Origin: Sphingomonadales bacterium
GTDB lineage: Bacteria; Pseudomonadota; Alphaproteobacteria; Sphingomonadales; Sphingomonadaceae
Length of the DNA stretch: 64,000 nucleotides
Assembly: GCA_004173185.1 (NCBI GenBank)
Contig: SEFZ01000019.1
Location: 1-64,000 of the forward strand
Reading direction: 5' to 3'
Of the stretch, positions 28,042 to 37,015 are shown piece after piece (the stretch's first letter is position 1; every line of letters starts with the position of its first letter). A program made the position numbers and the translations under genes. The notes beneath the pieces were generated by a model. The model did no database searches. It was not told where the DNA came from and saw only the letters and a list, made by a program, of their open reading frames with translations.

Positions 28042-28504
28042 GCGCCGCCCGTCCGTTCCCCCTGGGCAGTTCGCCTTCACGTTCGACGTGCCGACTGCGG
28101 CTCGGGAACCTTCCGCGCTGTCCGGGCTCGATCGGGAGGTCGCGGCAACGGTCGCGCTGATCCTTTGGGAGGCGCGTCCCAAAACGCGTTTCGAGATCGC
28201 GGGCGCAATCTCCGAATTGCTCGATGACGACGTGACGAAGTCGATGCTCGACAAATACGCTTCGGAGGGAAGCGAGGCACACGCGATTTCGGCGGCACGT
28301 CTGCTGGCATTGGTTGCCGCGACCGATCGCCACGATCTGCTCGACCGGCTCACCCGCCGGATCGGCGCGGCGCTGCTCGTGGGCGAAGAAATCCTGACGG
28401 CAGAAATCGGCGATCTCGATCGTCAGATCGCCGCGCTCAAGCGCCGCCGGAGCGAGAAGGCGACGGTAGCACCGATTATTGCATTTGGGAGGCGGCGTAC
28501 GTGA
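28034..28504 (+). CDS. hypothetical phage protein upstream of MuA
   Basis: MAKRRPSVPPGQFAFTFDVPTAAREPSALSGLDREVAATVALILWEARPKTRFEIAGAISELLDDDV... Confidence 0.65.
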   Translation: MAKRRPSVPPGQFAFTFDVPTAAREPSALSGLDREVAATVALILWEARPKTRFEIAGAISELLDDDVTKSMLDKYASEGSEAHAISAARLLALVAATDRHDLLDRLTRRIGAALLVGEEILTAEIGDLDRQIAALKRRRSEKATVAPIIAFGRRRT

Positions 28505-30453
28505 AGCTTGGCGGGGGAAAAGAGTGGTTCACTGCGGCTGAGCTCGCCGAGCTCGACTTGCCGGGTCTGCGCAAGACCAAGCGCAAGGTGAACGAGCTGG
28601 CCGACGAGCGCGGTTGGAAGTTCCTCACCAACGACGCCGGTGAACCTTTGGCCCGCCCGCGCCAGGCGCGTGGCGGCGGCACCGAATATCACATCGATGT
28701 TCTGCCAGCCGCGACACGATCCGCACTGGTGGCACGCGGTGTCGGCGCAGTCGCACACGTCGCATCCAAGCCGGAAACCCGAGCCGCCAGCATGTGGGGC
28801 TGGTTCGAGGCGCAGAACGAGAAGACGCAAGGCGAAGCACGCAAGCGCGCGCAGATCGTTGCCCTGGTCGAGACCTATGAGCGCGTTGGGCTCACCCGTT
28901 CGGCGGCCGTGGCCTCGACGGCCGCGCGATCGGCGGTAGCGGCGTCCACACTATGGGGCTGGCTAGCCCTACTCGACGGAGTCTCCCCAGCCGATCGGCT
29001 GCCGTACCTAGCGCCCCGCAGGGCGGGCGGTGCCGCTGCGGCGGATATCGACGCTCGTGCCTGGCAGCTTTTCCTGTCCGACTATCTGCGGCCCGAAAAG
29101 CCGACCTTGTCGGAATGCTTTCGCCGCACCCAGGCATGGGCCGCAGCCAACGGCATCGAGCTCCCGCACCAACGCACCTTCAATCGCCGGCTCGACAAGC
29201 TCGACCAGCGCATCGTTGTCGCGAAGCGCGCAGGCGCAGAAGCGTTGCGTCGCATGCTGCCGTCGCAGCAACGCTCGGTTGCTGAGCTGCACGCGATGGA
29301 AGCGGTCAATATCGACGGGCACAAGTTCGACGTGTTCTGCCGGTATCCGGACGGACGCATTGCGCGCCCGCTGATGATCGCGATTCAGGACGTCTATTCG
29401 CGCAAGATGCTCGCCTGGCGGGTCGCCGAAAGCGAGAACGCGATCGACACGCGGCTTGCCTTTGCCGAGTTGTTCAAAACGTGGGGTATTCCGCGTCACT
29501 GCCTGCTCGATAATGGTCGCGCGTTCGCTTCGAAATGGATCACCGGCGGCGCGCCGAACCGCTTTCGCTTCAAGGTCAAGGACGATGAACCGCTCGGGCT
29601 GCTGACGGCGCTAGGCATCGTGATCCATTGGGCAACGCCGTTCCGCGGGCAGTCGAAGCCGATCGAGCGGGCGTTCAAGGATCTGACCGACATCATCGCG
29701 CGGCATCCGGCGACGCACGGTGCGTATACCGGTCACAAGCCCGACGCGAAGCCCGAGAATTACGGCGACGCCGCCGTGCCGATCGAGGATTTCAAGCGCC
29801 TCGTGGAAGTAGGAATCGCGGCACACAACGCTCGAGTAGGTCGTCGCACTGAGACTGCGCGCGGGCGCTTCAGCTTCGACCAGGTGTTTGCCGAGAGCTA
29901 TGCCGCCGCGCCGATCGGCAAGGCCACACCGGAGCAGCTGCGCATTGCCCTTCTCGCGGCCGAGCAGCAGACATGCGACCGCAGCACGGCCGAAATCCGC
30001 CTTGAGGGCAATCGCTATTGGTCGCCAGCTCTGCATGCCCATGCTGGCAAGCGCGTCACGGTACGGTTCAACCCCGATAATCTGCACGAAGAAGTTCACG
30101 TTTACGCGAATAACGGCGAGTTCATCGCGACGGCCGAGATCATCGACAAGACCGGGTTCTTCGACAAGGAATCGGCGGGCAAGCGCCGGAAGCAGGAAGC
30201 GGATTGGCGACGCCAGGTGCGTGACGCCACGAAGCTGGAAGATTTGCTGTCGATCGGCGCGGTCGCTTCGATGCTTTCAGACGAACCAGAGCCGCTTGAC
30301 ATGCCGGAGGCCACTGTCGTGCGCCCCGTCCGCATGCGTGGGCAGACAGCTGCCGCTCTCAAACCCGTCTCAGAAGTCGCTCCACACCAGCCCGCGCCCG
30401 AAGTCGTCGACCGGATGACGTCTGCGATGGAGCGGCTTCGCATCGTCAGGTGA
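28501..30453 (+). CDS. Mu-type DDE transposase (MuA homologue)
   Basis: Mu-type HTH (VKLGGGKEWFTAAELAELDLPGLRKTKRKVNELADERGW), rve core (NIDGHKFDVFCRYPDGRIARPLMIAIQDVYSRKMLAWRVAESENAIDTRLAFAELFKTWGIPRHCLLDNGRAFAS), Mu-C beta-barrel. Confidence 0.95.
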   Translation: MKLGGGKEWFTAAELAELDLPGLRKTKRKVNELADERGWKFLTNDAGEPLARPRQARGGGTEYHIDVLPAATRSALVARGVGAVAHVASKPETRAASMWGWFEAQNEKTQGEARKRAQIVALVETYERVGLTRSAAVASTAARSAVAASTLWGWLALLDGVSPADRLPYLAPRRAGGAAAADIDARAWQLFLSDYLRPEKPTLSECFRRTQAWAAANGIELPHQRTFNRRLDKLDQRIVVAKRAGAEALRRMLPSQQRSVAELHAMEAVNIDGHKFDVFCRYPDGRIARPLMIAIQDVYSRKMLAWRVAESENAIDTRLAFAELFKTWGIPRHCLLDNGRAFASKWITGGAPNRFRFKVKDDEPLGLLTALGIVIHWATPFRGQSKPIERAFKDLTDIIARHPATHGAYTGHKPDAKPENYGDAAVPIEDFKRLVEVGIAAHNARVGRRTETARGRFSFDQVFAESYAAAPIGKATPEQLRIALLAAEQQTCDRSTAEIRLEGNRYWSPALHAHAGKRVTVRFNPDNLHEEVHVYANNGEFIATAEIIDKTGFFDKESAGKRRKQEADWRRQVRDATKLEDLLSIGAVASMLSDEPEPLDMPEATVVRPVRMRGQTAAALKPVSEVAPHQPAPEVVDRMTSAMERLRIVR

Positions 30454-30483
30454 ATGCGCGCCCGGCGCACCCCGGGCAGGAGA

Positions 30484-30762
30484 ATGAAGATGCCAGTGTC
30501 CAGATATCTAGCCCTCTACGTGAACAAGCACGGTGACCCAGCGGCGGCGATGCTGTCGGATATTCATGGCGCACACCTGCCAGTCGGGGTGGACGAATTC
30601 TCGCTAGGCCTGCCCGACTATGACGGCGAGCCTGTCACCTTGGTCGGTATGCCCGCCGACGAAAACTTCCGGCCGGTCGTACACGATGTCGAGACCGACA
30701 CCGAGCTGCCGCTCGCCTTTGTCGATCTGCCCGACGAACTCACCGCCCCCGACGAGGACTGA
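30484..30762 (+). CDS. hypothetical phage protein between MuA and MuB
   Basis: MKMPVSRYLALYVNKHGDPAAAMLSDIHGAHLPVGVDEFSLGLPDYDGEPVTLVGMPADENF... Confidence 0.55.
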   Translation: MKMPVSRYLALYVNKHGDPAAAMLSDIHGAHLPVGVDEFSLGLPDYDGEPVTLVGMPADENFRPVVHDVETDTELPLAFVDLPDELTAPDED

Positions 30763-30768
30763 ATGCGA

Positions 30769-30799
30769 CGGGAGCGCGCGGTTGGAACGCGCGCTCCCG
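30769..30799. repeat. strong hairpin CGGGAGCGCGCG-gttggaa-CGCGCGCTCCCG between MuA and MuB genes
   Basis: Perfect 12-bp arms, 7-nt loop, no U-tract. Confidence 0.9.
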
Positions 30800-30838
30800 G
30801 CATCGACCGCCGCCCAATCCAATGAAGGAAATGCGCAC

Positions 30839-31828
30839 ATGAATAATCCAACCAACATGCCGATCGACATCGAAGAGCAGCGCTCATGGCTGGTCCGGCA
30901 CAAGGCCGACACGGGCCTCCCATGGCCAGCTATCAGCAAGCCAGCCGGCATTCCGAAAGGTACGATCAGCAACTTCGCAGGTGACACCTATGAAGGGAAC
31001 AACCAGAACATCGCTGAAATCATCTTCCGCTATCGCCAGGTTCTGACCACGCGTGCGGAGATTGATGTCGAGGCGCCCGATCTGCCCGGCTATTTTGAGA
31101 CCCCGACCTCGCGCCGGGTGAATGCAATCCTGAACTACGCAATGGCCCGGAGCCGCATCGGAGTGGTCGCTACCGAATCCGGCCTGGGAAAAACCACGAC
31201 GCTGGAGAACTTCCGCGCATCGGCGACGCCAGTGTGGCTCGCAACGATGGCGCCTTCGTCGGCCGGCGTGAACAACATGCAGATCGCCATTCTTGAATCG
31301 ATGGGCGAGACCGACGCGAAGGGCACGCCGCAGGCACTATCGCGGCGAATTAAGGACCGTGTGCGGGCGTCGGGCGGGCTGCTAATCCTCGATGAGGCGC
31401 AGTTCCTTTCCGAGAAATCGCTAGAGGAACTGCGGACGATCCATGACGACGCGATGAAACGCGCGTTGATTGATGGCACGCGTGGCGTCGGGATCTGCTT
31501 GGTTGGCAACACGGACGTCCTCCTGCGCCTTGAGCTTGGCCGCCAAAAGGATGCCTTCGCGCGCCTCGCTAGCCGGGTTGCTCAGCGCGTGATCGCATAT
31601 CACGCGGTCGAGGGCGACGTGCTCGCACTGGCCGACGCTTGGCGCATTCAGGATGAAGATATGCGTCGGTTCCTGCTGGGGCTGCGGCAGGTGCCGGGCT
31701 CGCTCCGAACGCTAACTTTTATGCTCGAATCCGCGTGGATGTTGGCGTCGGGCGATGGCAAGCCGCTGTCCCTTTCGTATCTTCAGGAGGGCTGGGCGCT
31801 GCAATCGCAACGGCAGCTGGCAGCATGA
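30839..31828 (+). CDS. MuB-like ATP-dependent target-DNA activator
   Basis: N-terminal HTH; VVATESGLGKTTTLENF Walker A; LLILDEAQFLSEKSLEELRTIHDDA Walker B; after MuA. Confidence 0.92.
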   Translation: MNNPTNMPIDIEEQRSWLVRHKADTGLPWPAISKPAGIPKGTISNFAGDTYEGNNQNIAEIIFRYRQVLTTRAEIDVEAPDLPGYFETPTSRRVNAILNYAMARSRIGVVATESGLGKTTTLENFRASATPVWLATMAPSSAGVNNMQIAILESMGETDAKGTPQALSRRIKDRVRASGGLLILDEAQFLSEKSLEELRTIHDDAMKRALIDGTRGVGICLVGNTDVLLRLELGRQKDAFARLASRVAQRVIAYHAVEGDVLALADAWRIQDEDMRRFLLGLRQVPGSLRTLTFMLESAWMLASGDGKPLSLSYLQEGWALQSQRQLAA

Positions 31829-32235
31829 ACGCGCTCGATCGCCACATGATGGTCGGTGGAGCCCATAACCGGTTTCGCTTCAAGATCGATGTCGTCGAAG
31901 TCGCCAACCGGCTGGAGATAGGCTCGCCGACGATGGACGAGCTGATCGGCGAAGTTTCGGAAGAGACCGGCGTTAGCAGGGAGGATATACTTGCGGACGC
32001 CAAGGGCAGGCGCGGTGCGCATACCGGGCGCGGTGGGCGAGCGCGAAACGCGATCGTGTGGCTGGCGTATCGGGTCACCCGGCACGCCAGCGGCGCGATC
32101 GGTCGCCCGCTAGGTCTGACTGACAATGCAGTCCGGCGCGCGATCGCTGACGCCGATCTGATGCGCAAGCGCGAGCCAGCCTTCGAAGAACTGACCAATC
32201 GCCTGCATGTGCAATATATGGGAGCGCGCCCGTGA
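31825..32235 (+). CDS. DnaA domain IV-like HTH phage protein
   Basis: VSREDILADAKGRRGAHTGRGGRARNAIVWLAYRVTRHASGAIGRPLGLTDNAVRRAI resembles the DnaA C-terminal DNA-binding fold. Confidence 0.6.
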   Translation: MNALDRHMMVGGAHNRFRFKIDVVEVANRLEIGSPTMDELIGEVSEETGVSREDILADAKGRRGAHTGRGGRARNAIVWLAYRVTRHASGAIGRPLGLTDNAVRRAIADADLMRKREPAFEELTNRLHVQYMGARP

Positions 32236-33008
32236 AGCGCGGTCCCGATCGCCTCTTTGGCGCAGCTCGGGCGGTCAATCCGCTCAAATACCAACCCTCT
32301 CAGCGCCAGTTCGCTGGCGACCCGGTGCGCCGCCAGCTTATCGGTAAGGTGCACATTGCTCGCAAGGATCTCGGGATCGAAGAGGATGACTATCGCGCCA
32401 TCCTCTTTCGCCTGACCCAGCACAGCAGCGCCAAGGACTGCTCCACCGCCGAGCTCGTCGCGGTTGTGGAGGAGTTCAAGCGGAAGGGCTGGAAACCCGC
32501 GCAGCCGAAGGGGCGCAAGCCCGCAGACGCACGCCCCGCTGATCATCCATCGGCCAAGAAGGCACGCGCGCTATGGATCTCGCTGCATCACTTGGGTGCT
32601 ATCAAAAACCCGTCCGATCAGGCGCTTGAGGCGTTCGCGTGCGGCCAGCTCAAATGTGAACGCCTGCAATGGGCTGACCAGGGAAAGACCGACAGTCTGA
32701 TCGAGGCCCTGAAGGCGATGGCCGAGCGCGAGGGGTGGGATCAGTCGCTTAAAGGCGTAAAACCCGAGGCGCGCATTCTGGTCCTAAAGCGCCGACTGGT
32801 CGATGCGATCTTCGACAAGCTGGTCAAAGTGGGCCTGGTGCCCGACGACTGGACGATAGCGCGGGCGGCAAAAACGTTCGCCGGCATCGAGCTCGACGGT
32901 TCAATGCTGCTCTGGTCGCTTGGAGATCTAGACCGCGTTGCGAAGGTTCTCGGCATGACCCTGCGCCAGCCCGTGCGCCCGGTCACCGCCGAGGAGATCC
33001 AGCGATGA
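32232..33008 (+). CDS. Mu gp16 / GemA-like regulatory protein
   Basis: VRRQLIGKVHIARKDLGIEEDDYRAILFRLTQHSSAKDCSTAELVAVVEEFKRKGW. Confidence 0.85.
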   Translation: MKRGPDRLFGAARAVNPLKYQPSQRQFAGDPVRRQLIGKVHIARKDLGIEEDDYRAILFRLTQHSSAKDCSTAELVAVVEEFKRKGWKPAQPKGRKPADARPADHPSAKKARALWISLHHLGAIKNPSDQALEAFACGQLKCERLQWADQGKTDSLIEALKAMAEREGWDQSLKGVKPEARILVLKRRLVDAIFDKLVKVGLVPDDWTIARAAKTFAGIELDGSMLLWSLGDLDRVAKVLGMTLRQPVRPVTAEEIQR

Positions 33009-33169
33009 GCGCGCCCCTTCACCGTGAGGGCCAGCCGGTGCCGACGTTGAGCTATCTTCAGGCACCATTGCTCACCCCGCGTCGCCGCCGCGTTGTGCGG
33101 CTGGACGTTATTGGCGCGTTCGTCGCGGGCTTCGCTGTCGCCCTGCTTCTCGTGGCGTTCGTGCGGTGA
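33005..33169 (+). CDS. small single-TM protein (54 aa)
   Basis: MSAPLHREGQPVPTLSYLQAPLLTPRRRRVVRLDVIGAFVAGFAVALLLVAFVR*; overlaps both neighbours. Confidence 0.5.
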   Translation: MSAPLHREGQPVPTLSYLQAPLLTPRRRRVVRLDVIGAFVAGFAVALLLVAFVR

Positions 33170-33567
33170 ACGCGCTTCGTCCAATCTCCGTCGCGGGCGA
33201 TCTGCAGGACGAACTGGCCGCAGTGATTGGTCAGGGCGCGGTGACCCGGCTGATCGAGCGCATGGGCGGTACCCGCACCTATGTGCCCCGCACGATCGGC
33301 GCGCACCATCCGATCGCCGCCACTATCGGGTTGAAGCCGGCCTCGCTTCTCGCAGAGTATTTTCACGGCCGCACGCTGGACCTTCCCAAGGCGCATGCGC
33401 GGCGGCAACGCGCCCTTGAAACCGCGCTAAATCGCCCAGAGGGTGTTACGCTGAAGCAAGTGGCGCTAGACTTCGATTACACCGAGCGGCATCTGTACAA
33501 TCTGCTAGAGGCGCACAAAGCAGCGCACGGCCATCAAGATGACGGGCAACTCGGTCTGTTTGATTGA
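33166..33567 (+). CDS. Mor/C-like transcriptional activator
   Basis: LAAVIGQGAVTRLIERMGGTRTYVPRTIG...C-terminal HTH GVTLKQVALDFDYTERHLYNLLEAH; precedes the lysis region as in Mu. Confidence 0.75.
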   Translation: MNALRPISVAGDLQDELAAVIGQGAVTRLIERMGGTRTYVPRTIGAHHPIAATIGLKPASLLAEYFHGRTLDLPKAHARRQRALETALNRPEGVTLKQVALDFDYTERHLYNLLEAHKAAHGHQDDGQLGLFD

Positions 33568-33575
33568 TCGCCCCG

Positions 33576-33591
33576 CCTGAAATTCTTCAGG
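33576..33591 (+). promoter_or_regulatory. candidate late-promoter activator site (Plys-equivalent) CCTGAAATTCTTCAGG
   Basis: Identical 16-bp dyad at 44829-44844; followed by related GAGAC and CATA elements. Confidence 0.7.
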
Positions 33592-33628
33592 TCTGAGACT
33601 ACCTCACACATGCCGCATAGACCCGTAC

Positions 33629-34276
33629 ATGGGCGGGAAAACTGACGAGATCGTAATCGAGGCCTTCAGCGCGCGCTTTCTGCGCGCCTATGGCCGGGTC
33701 GCAGCTTTCGAGGGAGGGTTCTCGAACGACCCAATCGACCGCGGCGGTGCGACCAACCACGGCATCTCACTCCGGTTCTTGCTCGCCGAGGGAAAGATTG
33801 ATCTCGATGAAGACGGCATTGCCGACTTCGATCTCGACATGGATGGCGACATCGATGTCGCCGACATCCGCAAGCTCCAGCCGATAGATGCGCAGATCCT
33901 TTTTCAGCGCTGCTTCTGGAACCGGCTCGGCTGCGGCGACTATCCAGCGCCGCTCGGCGAAGCGATGTTCGACCAGGGCGTCAATGGCGGGCTGGGTGCG
34001 GCGCGGAAGCTTTTGCAACGCGCGATCAACTCGGCATCCGCAGCGTGCCTCGCCTCCAAACCATCTCCGCTGAGCGTGGACGGAGACATCGGTGAAGCGA
34101 CCCGCGAGCGGCTGGCCCGCATCCTGAACACCCCGTGCTGCGGCATGCCTCTGCTGATCGAGTGCTACCGCGAGGAAGCTGCTGATCGCTACCGCGCGAT
34201 CGTTGCGCGCATCCCTTCCCAGGCGAAGTATCTGAAAGGCTGGCTGCGCCGCGCCGAAAGCTTGGGTGCCGCGTGA
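33629..34276 (+). CDS. endolysin, glycosyl hydrolase 108-like, with Ca-binding-like insert
   Basis: FEGGFSNDPIDRGGATNHGIS GH108 signature; insert DLDEDGIADFDLDMDGDIDVADI; YREEAADRYRAIVARIPSQAKYLKGWLRRAE. Confidence 0.9.
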   Translation: MGGKTDEIVIEAFSARFLRAYGRVAAFEGGFSNDPIDRGGATNHGISLRFLLAEGKIDLDEDGIADFDLDMDGDIDVADIRKLQPIDAQILFQRCFWNRLGCGDYPAPLGEAMFDQGVNGGLGAARKLLQRAINSASAACLASKPSPLSVDGDIGEATRERLARILNTPCCGMPLLIECYREEAADRYRAIVARIPSQAKYLKGWLRRAESLGAA

Positions 34277-34309
34277 TCATCCTCACCTTAGAAAGCGAGG
34301 CGCGGAGCC

Positions 34310-37015
34310 ATGGCTGACGCCTTTGACACGATTCAGCCGAAGAATCTGCCGCTCGCCGCTTCGGTGAACGAAGAAGACTATGTAATTATCCAGTCCCCAG
34401 CAGGCCCACCGGAAAAGTTGCCGGTGTGGAAGCTGGTGGGGAAGCTGCTGCTCACCGGTACGGCGAAAGGTGCGTATGCCGACTTGGCTGCCGATCTGGA
34501 GCACGTCGATAAAACTATTGGCCTGATATTCGCTGATCCCGCTGGTGATGCGAAAAACGGCTGGTATCGCAAGGTAGGAGCTCCAGGGGCCGGGAGCTGG
34601 GCGCGCTTCGACACGCTGTCCAAAAAGGGTGATCCGGGCGGATCGGCGATGGCCATCGGCAGCTTCGATATGTTGCCAACGCTATCGATTCCCGGAGGCA
34701 CGGACCTAATACAGGCGACCGAGTTTTGGCGCGGATCGGGTCGTGGCGGCATGTATCTCGCTTACGATGCGTCAGTCGATGCCGATTTCGTCGCTGCGTG
34801 GCCGTACACCTCCGGCATATCCGCAAATGGCCGTGGCTTTCGCCTGGCCGAAGTTGCGCCCTCGACCGAGCAAATGGGCGTGGTGCACGATGGCGAGACT
34901 GACAATGCCGCGGTTCTGCAGCTCGCTATGAAGTGGTTCCGCGCATTCTCATTCGGCGCTGCCATGCTGATTTGGTCGCCAGGCAATGCCTGCGTTTCAA
35001 CGACCGTGCTCCCGGCGGACGACTTGACGATATCTGCGGCGGATAGCACGTCGCGCATCACCAACACCGCCACGAGCGGCCCGGCCAATTTCAAAGCGCC
35101 GTTCCTCATGGGGAACTGGCATCCAAAGCATTACGGCTACAAGGAAGACCTGCTTGCGTTCGATGCGGGTTCGGTGGCGATTGTGCCGGGTGATACCATC
35201 ACGGGCGCGACAAGTGGCGCGACGGCGGTGGTGTCAGCGCTGCGCAATCAGACCGGAAGCTGGGGCGCAGGCACGGCGGCGGGCACCATATTCGTGGTGC
35301 ACCTCAAGGGTATGTTCCAGGACAATGAAGCGATCAAAGTGGGCGGGGCCAACCGGGCACTGGCCAACGGCGAAAACTATCGCAGTCCGGTCTGGATACG
35401 CCCGTGGATCGATCGCATCGCGCTCGCTCCGATTTCGGGCGGGACAACCAGGATCGAGGACCGCCAGGTCAGATGCTCCGCCGCCGCAGCCGCGACGCTC
35501 ACGGTTGGCAATGTCTATCCGTTGACCAGCAATGGCAGCACCACGCAGGCGGACTCGGGCGAAGTGCTGGAGATCCCCAATGCGCAATCGATCCTGCGGC
35601 TGGAGGCGATCGACATCGATGACGCCGATCAAGCGGTCCTGACGTTTGAATATCCGCTCGACGTGCCGATGGGGGCAACGCCGTGGCTTGTGCGCGTGAA
35701 GGATGGTGAGGCCGGGCATGATCAGTTCGGTCTGCCGATCTGCATCGTGCGCGGCCTGAGCATCTTCGGGCTCAAACTGGACGGGCATGCCAGCCTGGGA
35801 TCGGTGGCGGCTGCGGTATATCAATCCAAATTCGGCGGCTGCGGCGGCGTTGCCGAGATATCGATCCAGTTCAACGCGCTGACACACAGCCAGATCGAGA
35901 ATTTCGAAGGCGAGTTCCTGACCGCCCGCGCAGTGGAAGTGAAGTTCGGGCATCATGACGGATCGATCACCGGGCTTCGGGTGCTCAACCGGCAGACGCT
36001 GACTTCGGCGGTGGGGGTGATTTCGGTAGGTGAAAAGTGCCGCCGTTTTTCCCTGACCAATTTCGAGATCATCGCCCCCAAGCTCAACGCCCCTGCATTC
36101 CAGTTGCAGCCAGGGCAATATTGCCACTTTGCGCACGGCAAGGTGTTCATGCCGAGCGCTACCCAGCCGCCGATCCTGTTCTATGGCGACGAGACCCGCG
36201 CGCTGCGGTTCAGCGGGATAGATGATGTTCGTTTCGTTCATGCCGCCTCGACCAGCATCCTGTTTGGCGGCGGTGCTGAGGTTCCGACCGACTGCTATAT
36301 CACCCGCTGCACCTTCGAAACCAGCGCCGTCGATGTCGAAGGCGAAGGCGAAGACGAAGTCGTTGTCTATGCTCTGGTGATGCTGAGCGGGAAGAATAAC
36401 CGGATTACGGGCAACCGCTTCAACAAGGGCGGCATACTGCTCATCGAGCCCGCTTATGGCAACATCATCGAGGGTAACCAGTCCGATCGTGATTTCGTCG
36501 GGGGAAGCTTTGCCGGATACAATCGCGTCGGCGTCAACTTCAAGGCGGAAGTCGATGTGCAATTGACGCCCTTTGGCTCCAGCGATTTTGGCGGTGTTCG
36601 CGCCAGCGGGATGGGGGCCTGGGCAGACCGCGCCGGTCTGACCATGGAGTGGGACGGTAACCAAGGCATCATTTCGGCGCGCACCCCGGGTGCTTACAAG
36701 CCTGTCGTGTTGCGTGGTGAGGAGATCTTGCTCGGCGATGGCGCAGGAAACTACATCGTCATGCAGGCGGGCTTGTTCGCGCCGGTGATCGCGGGCGGTG
36801 CTGATTTGGGTAGCACGGCGTTCCCGTTCAGAGAGGCGCACGCCATCCAGCTATTCGGCACCTATCTGGGCAGCGCAGCTTCCCCATTCACCCGAGCCTT
36901 CATCAACTATCCGGAATACGCTGACGATGCGGCAGCGATTTTGGACGGTCTCCCGAACCTCCAGCCGTATCGCAGAGTCAGCGATCACGTCCTCGTGCAG
37001 CTGGTGATCCCATGA
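34310..37015 (+). CDS. tailspike/tail-fibre-like protein (901 aa), probable beta-helix
   Basis: N-terminal phage-type region, HDGETDNAAVLQLAMKWF motif, repetitive beta-rich body with ITGNRFNKGGILLIEPAYGNIIEGNQS. Confidence 0.7.
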   Translation: MADAFDTIQPKNLPLAASVNEEDYVIIQSPAGPPEKLPVWKLVGKLLLTGTAKGAYADLAADLEHVDKTIGLIFADPAGDAKNGWYRKVGAPGAGSWARFDTLSKKGDPGGSAMAIGSFDMLPTLSIPGGTDLIQATEFWRGSGRGGMYLAYDASVDADFVAAWPYTSGISANGRGFRLAEVAPSTEQMGVVHDGETDNAAVLQLAMKWFRAFSFGAAMLIWSPGNACVSTTVLPADDLTISAADSTSRITNTATSGPANFKAPFLMGNWHPKHYGYKEDLLAFDAGSVAIVPGDTITGATSGATAVVSALRNQTGSWGAGTAAGTIFVVHLKGMFQDNEAIKVGGANRALANGENYRSPVWIRPWIDRIALAPISGGTTRIEDRQVRCSAAAAATLTVGNVYPLTSNGSTTQADSGEVLEIPNAQSILRLEAIDIDDADQAVLTFEYPLDVPMGATPWLVRVKDGEAGHDQFGLPICIVRGLSIFGLKLDGHASLGSVAAAVYQSKFGGCGGVAEISIQFNALTHSQIENFEGEFLTARAVEVKFGHHDGSITGLRVLNRQTLTSAVGVISVGEKCRRFSLTNFEIIAPKLNAPAFQLQPGQYCHFAHGKVFMPSATQPPILFYGDETRALRFSGIDDVRFVHAASTSILFGGGAEVPTDCYITRCTFETSAVDVEGEGEDEVVVYALVMLSGKNNRITGNRFNKGGILLIEPAYGNIIEGNQSDRDFVGGSFAGYNRVGVNFKAEVDVQLTPFGSSDFGGVRASGMGAWADRAGLTMEWDGNQGIISARTPGAYKPVVLRGEEILLGDGAGNYIVMQAGLFAPVIAGGADLGSTAFPFREAHAIQLFGTYLGSAASPFTRAFINYPEYADDAAAILDGLPNLQPYRRVSDHVLVQLVIP

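Noticed and set aside
35234-36841. 535-aa minus-strand ORF
   Set aside because: Antisense to tailspike ORF, which has continuous phage-like sequence and overlaps properly with neighbours.
33690-37007. Asp/Gly-rich repeats considered as an RTX toxin
   Set aside because: The only strong DxDxDG motifs are the two in the endolysin; the spike lacks RTX nonapeptides.
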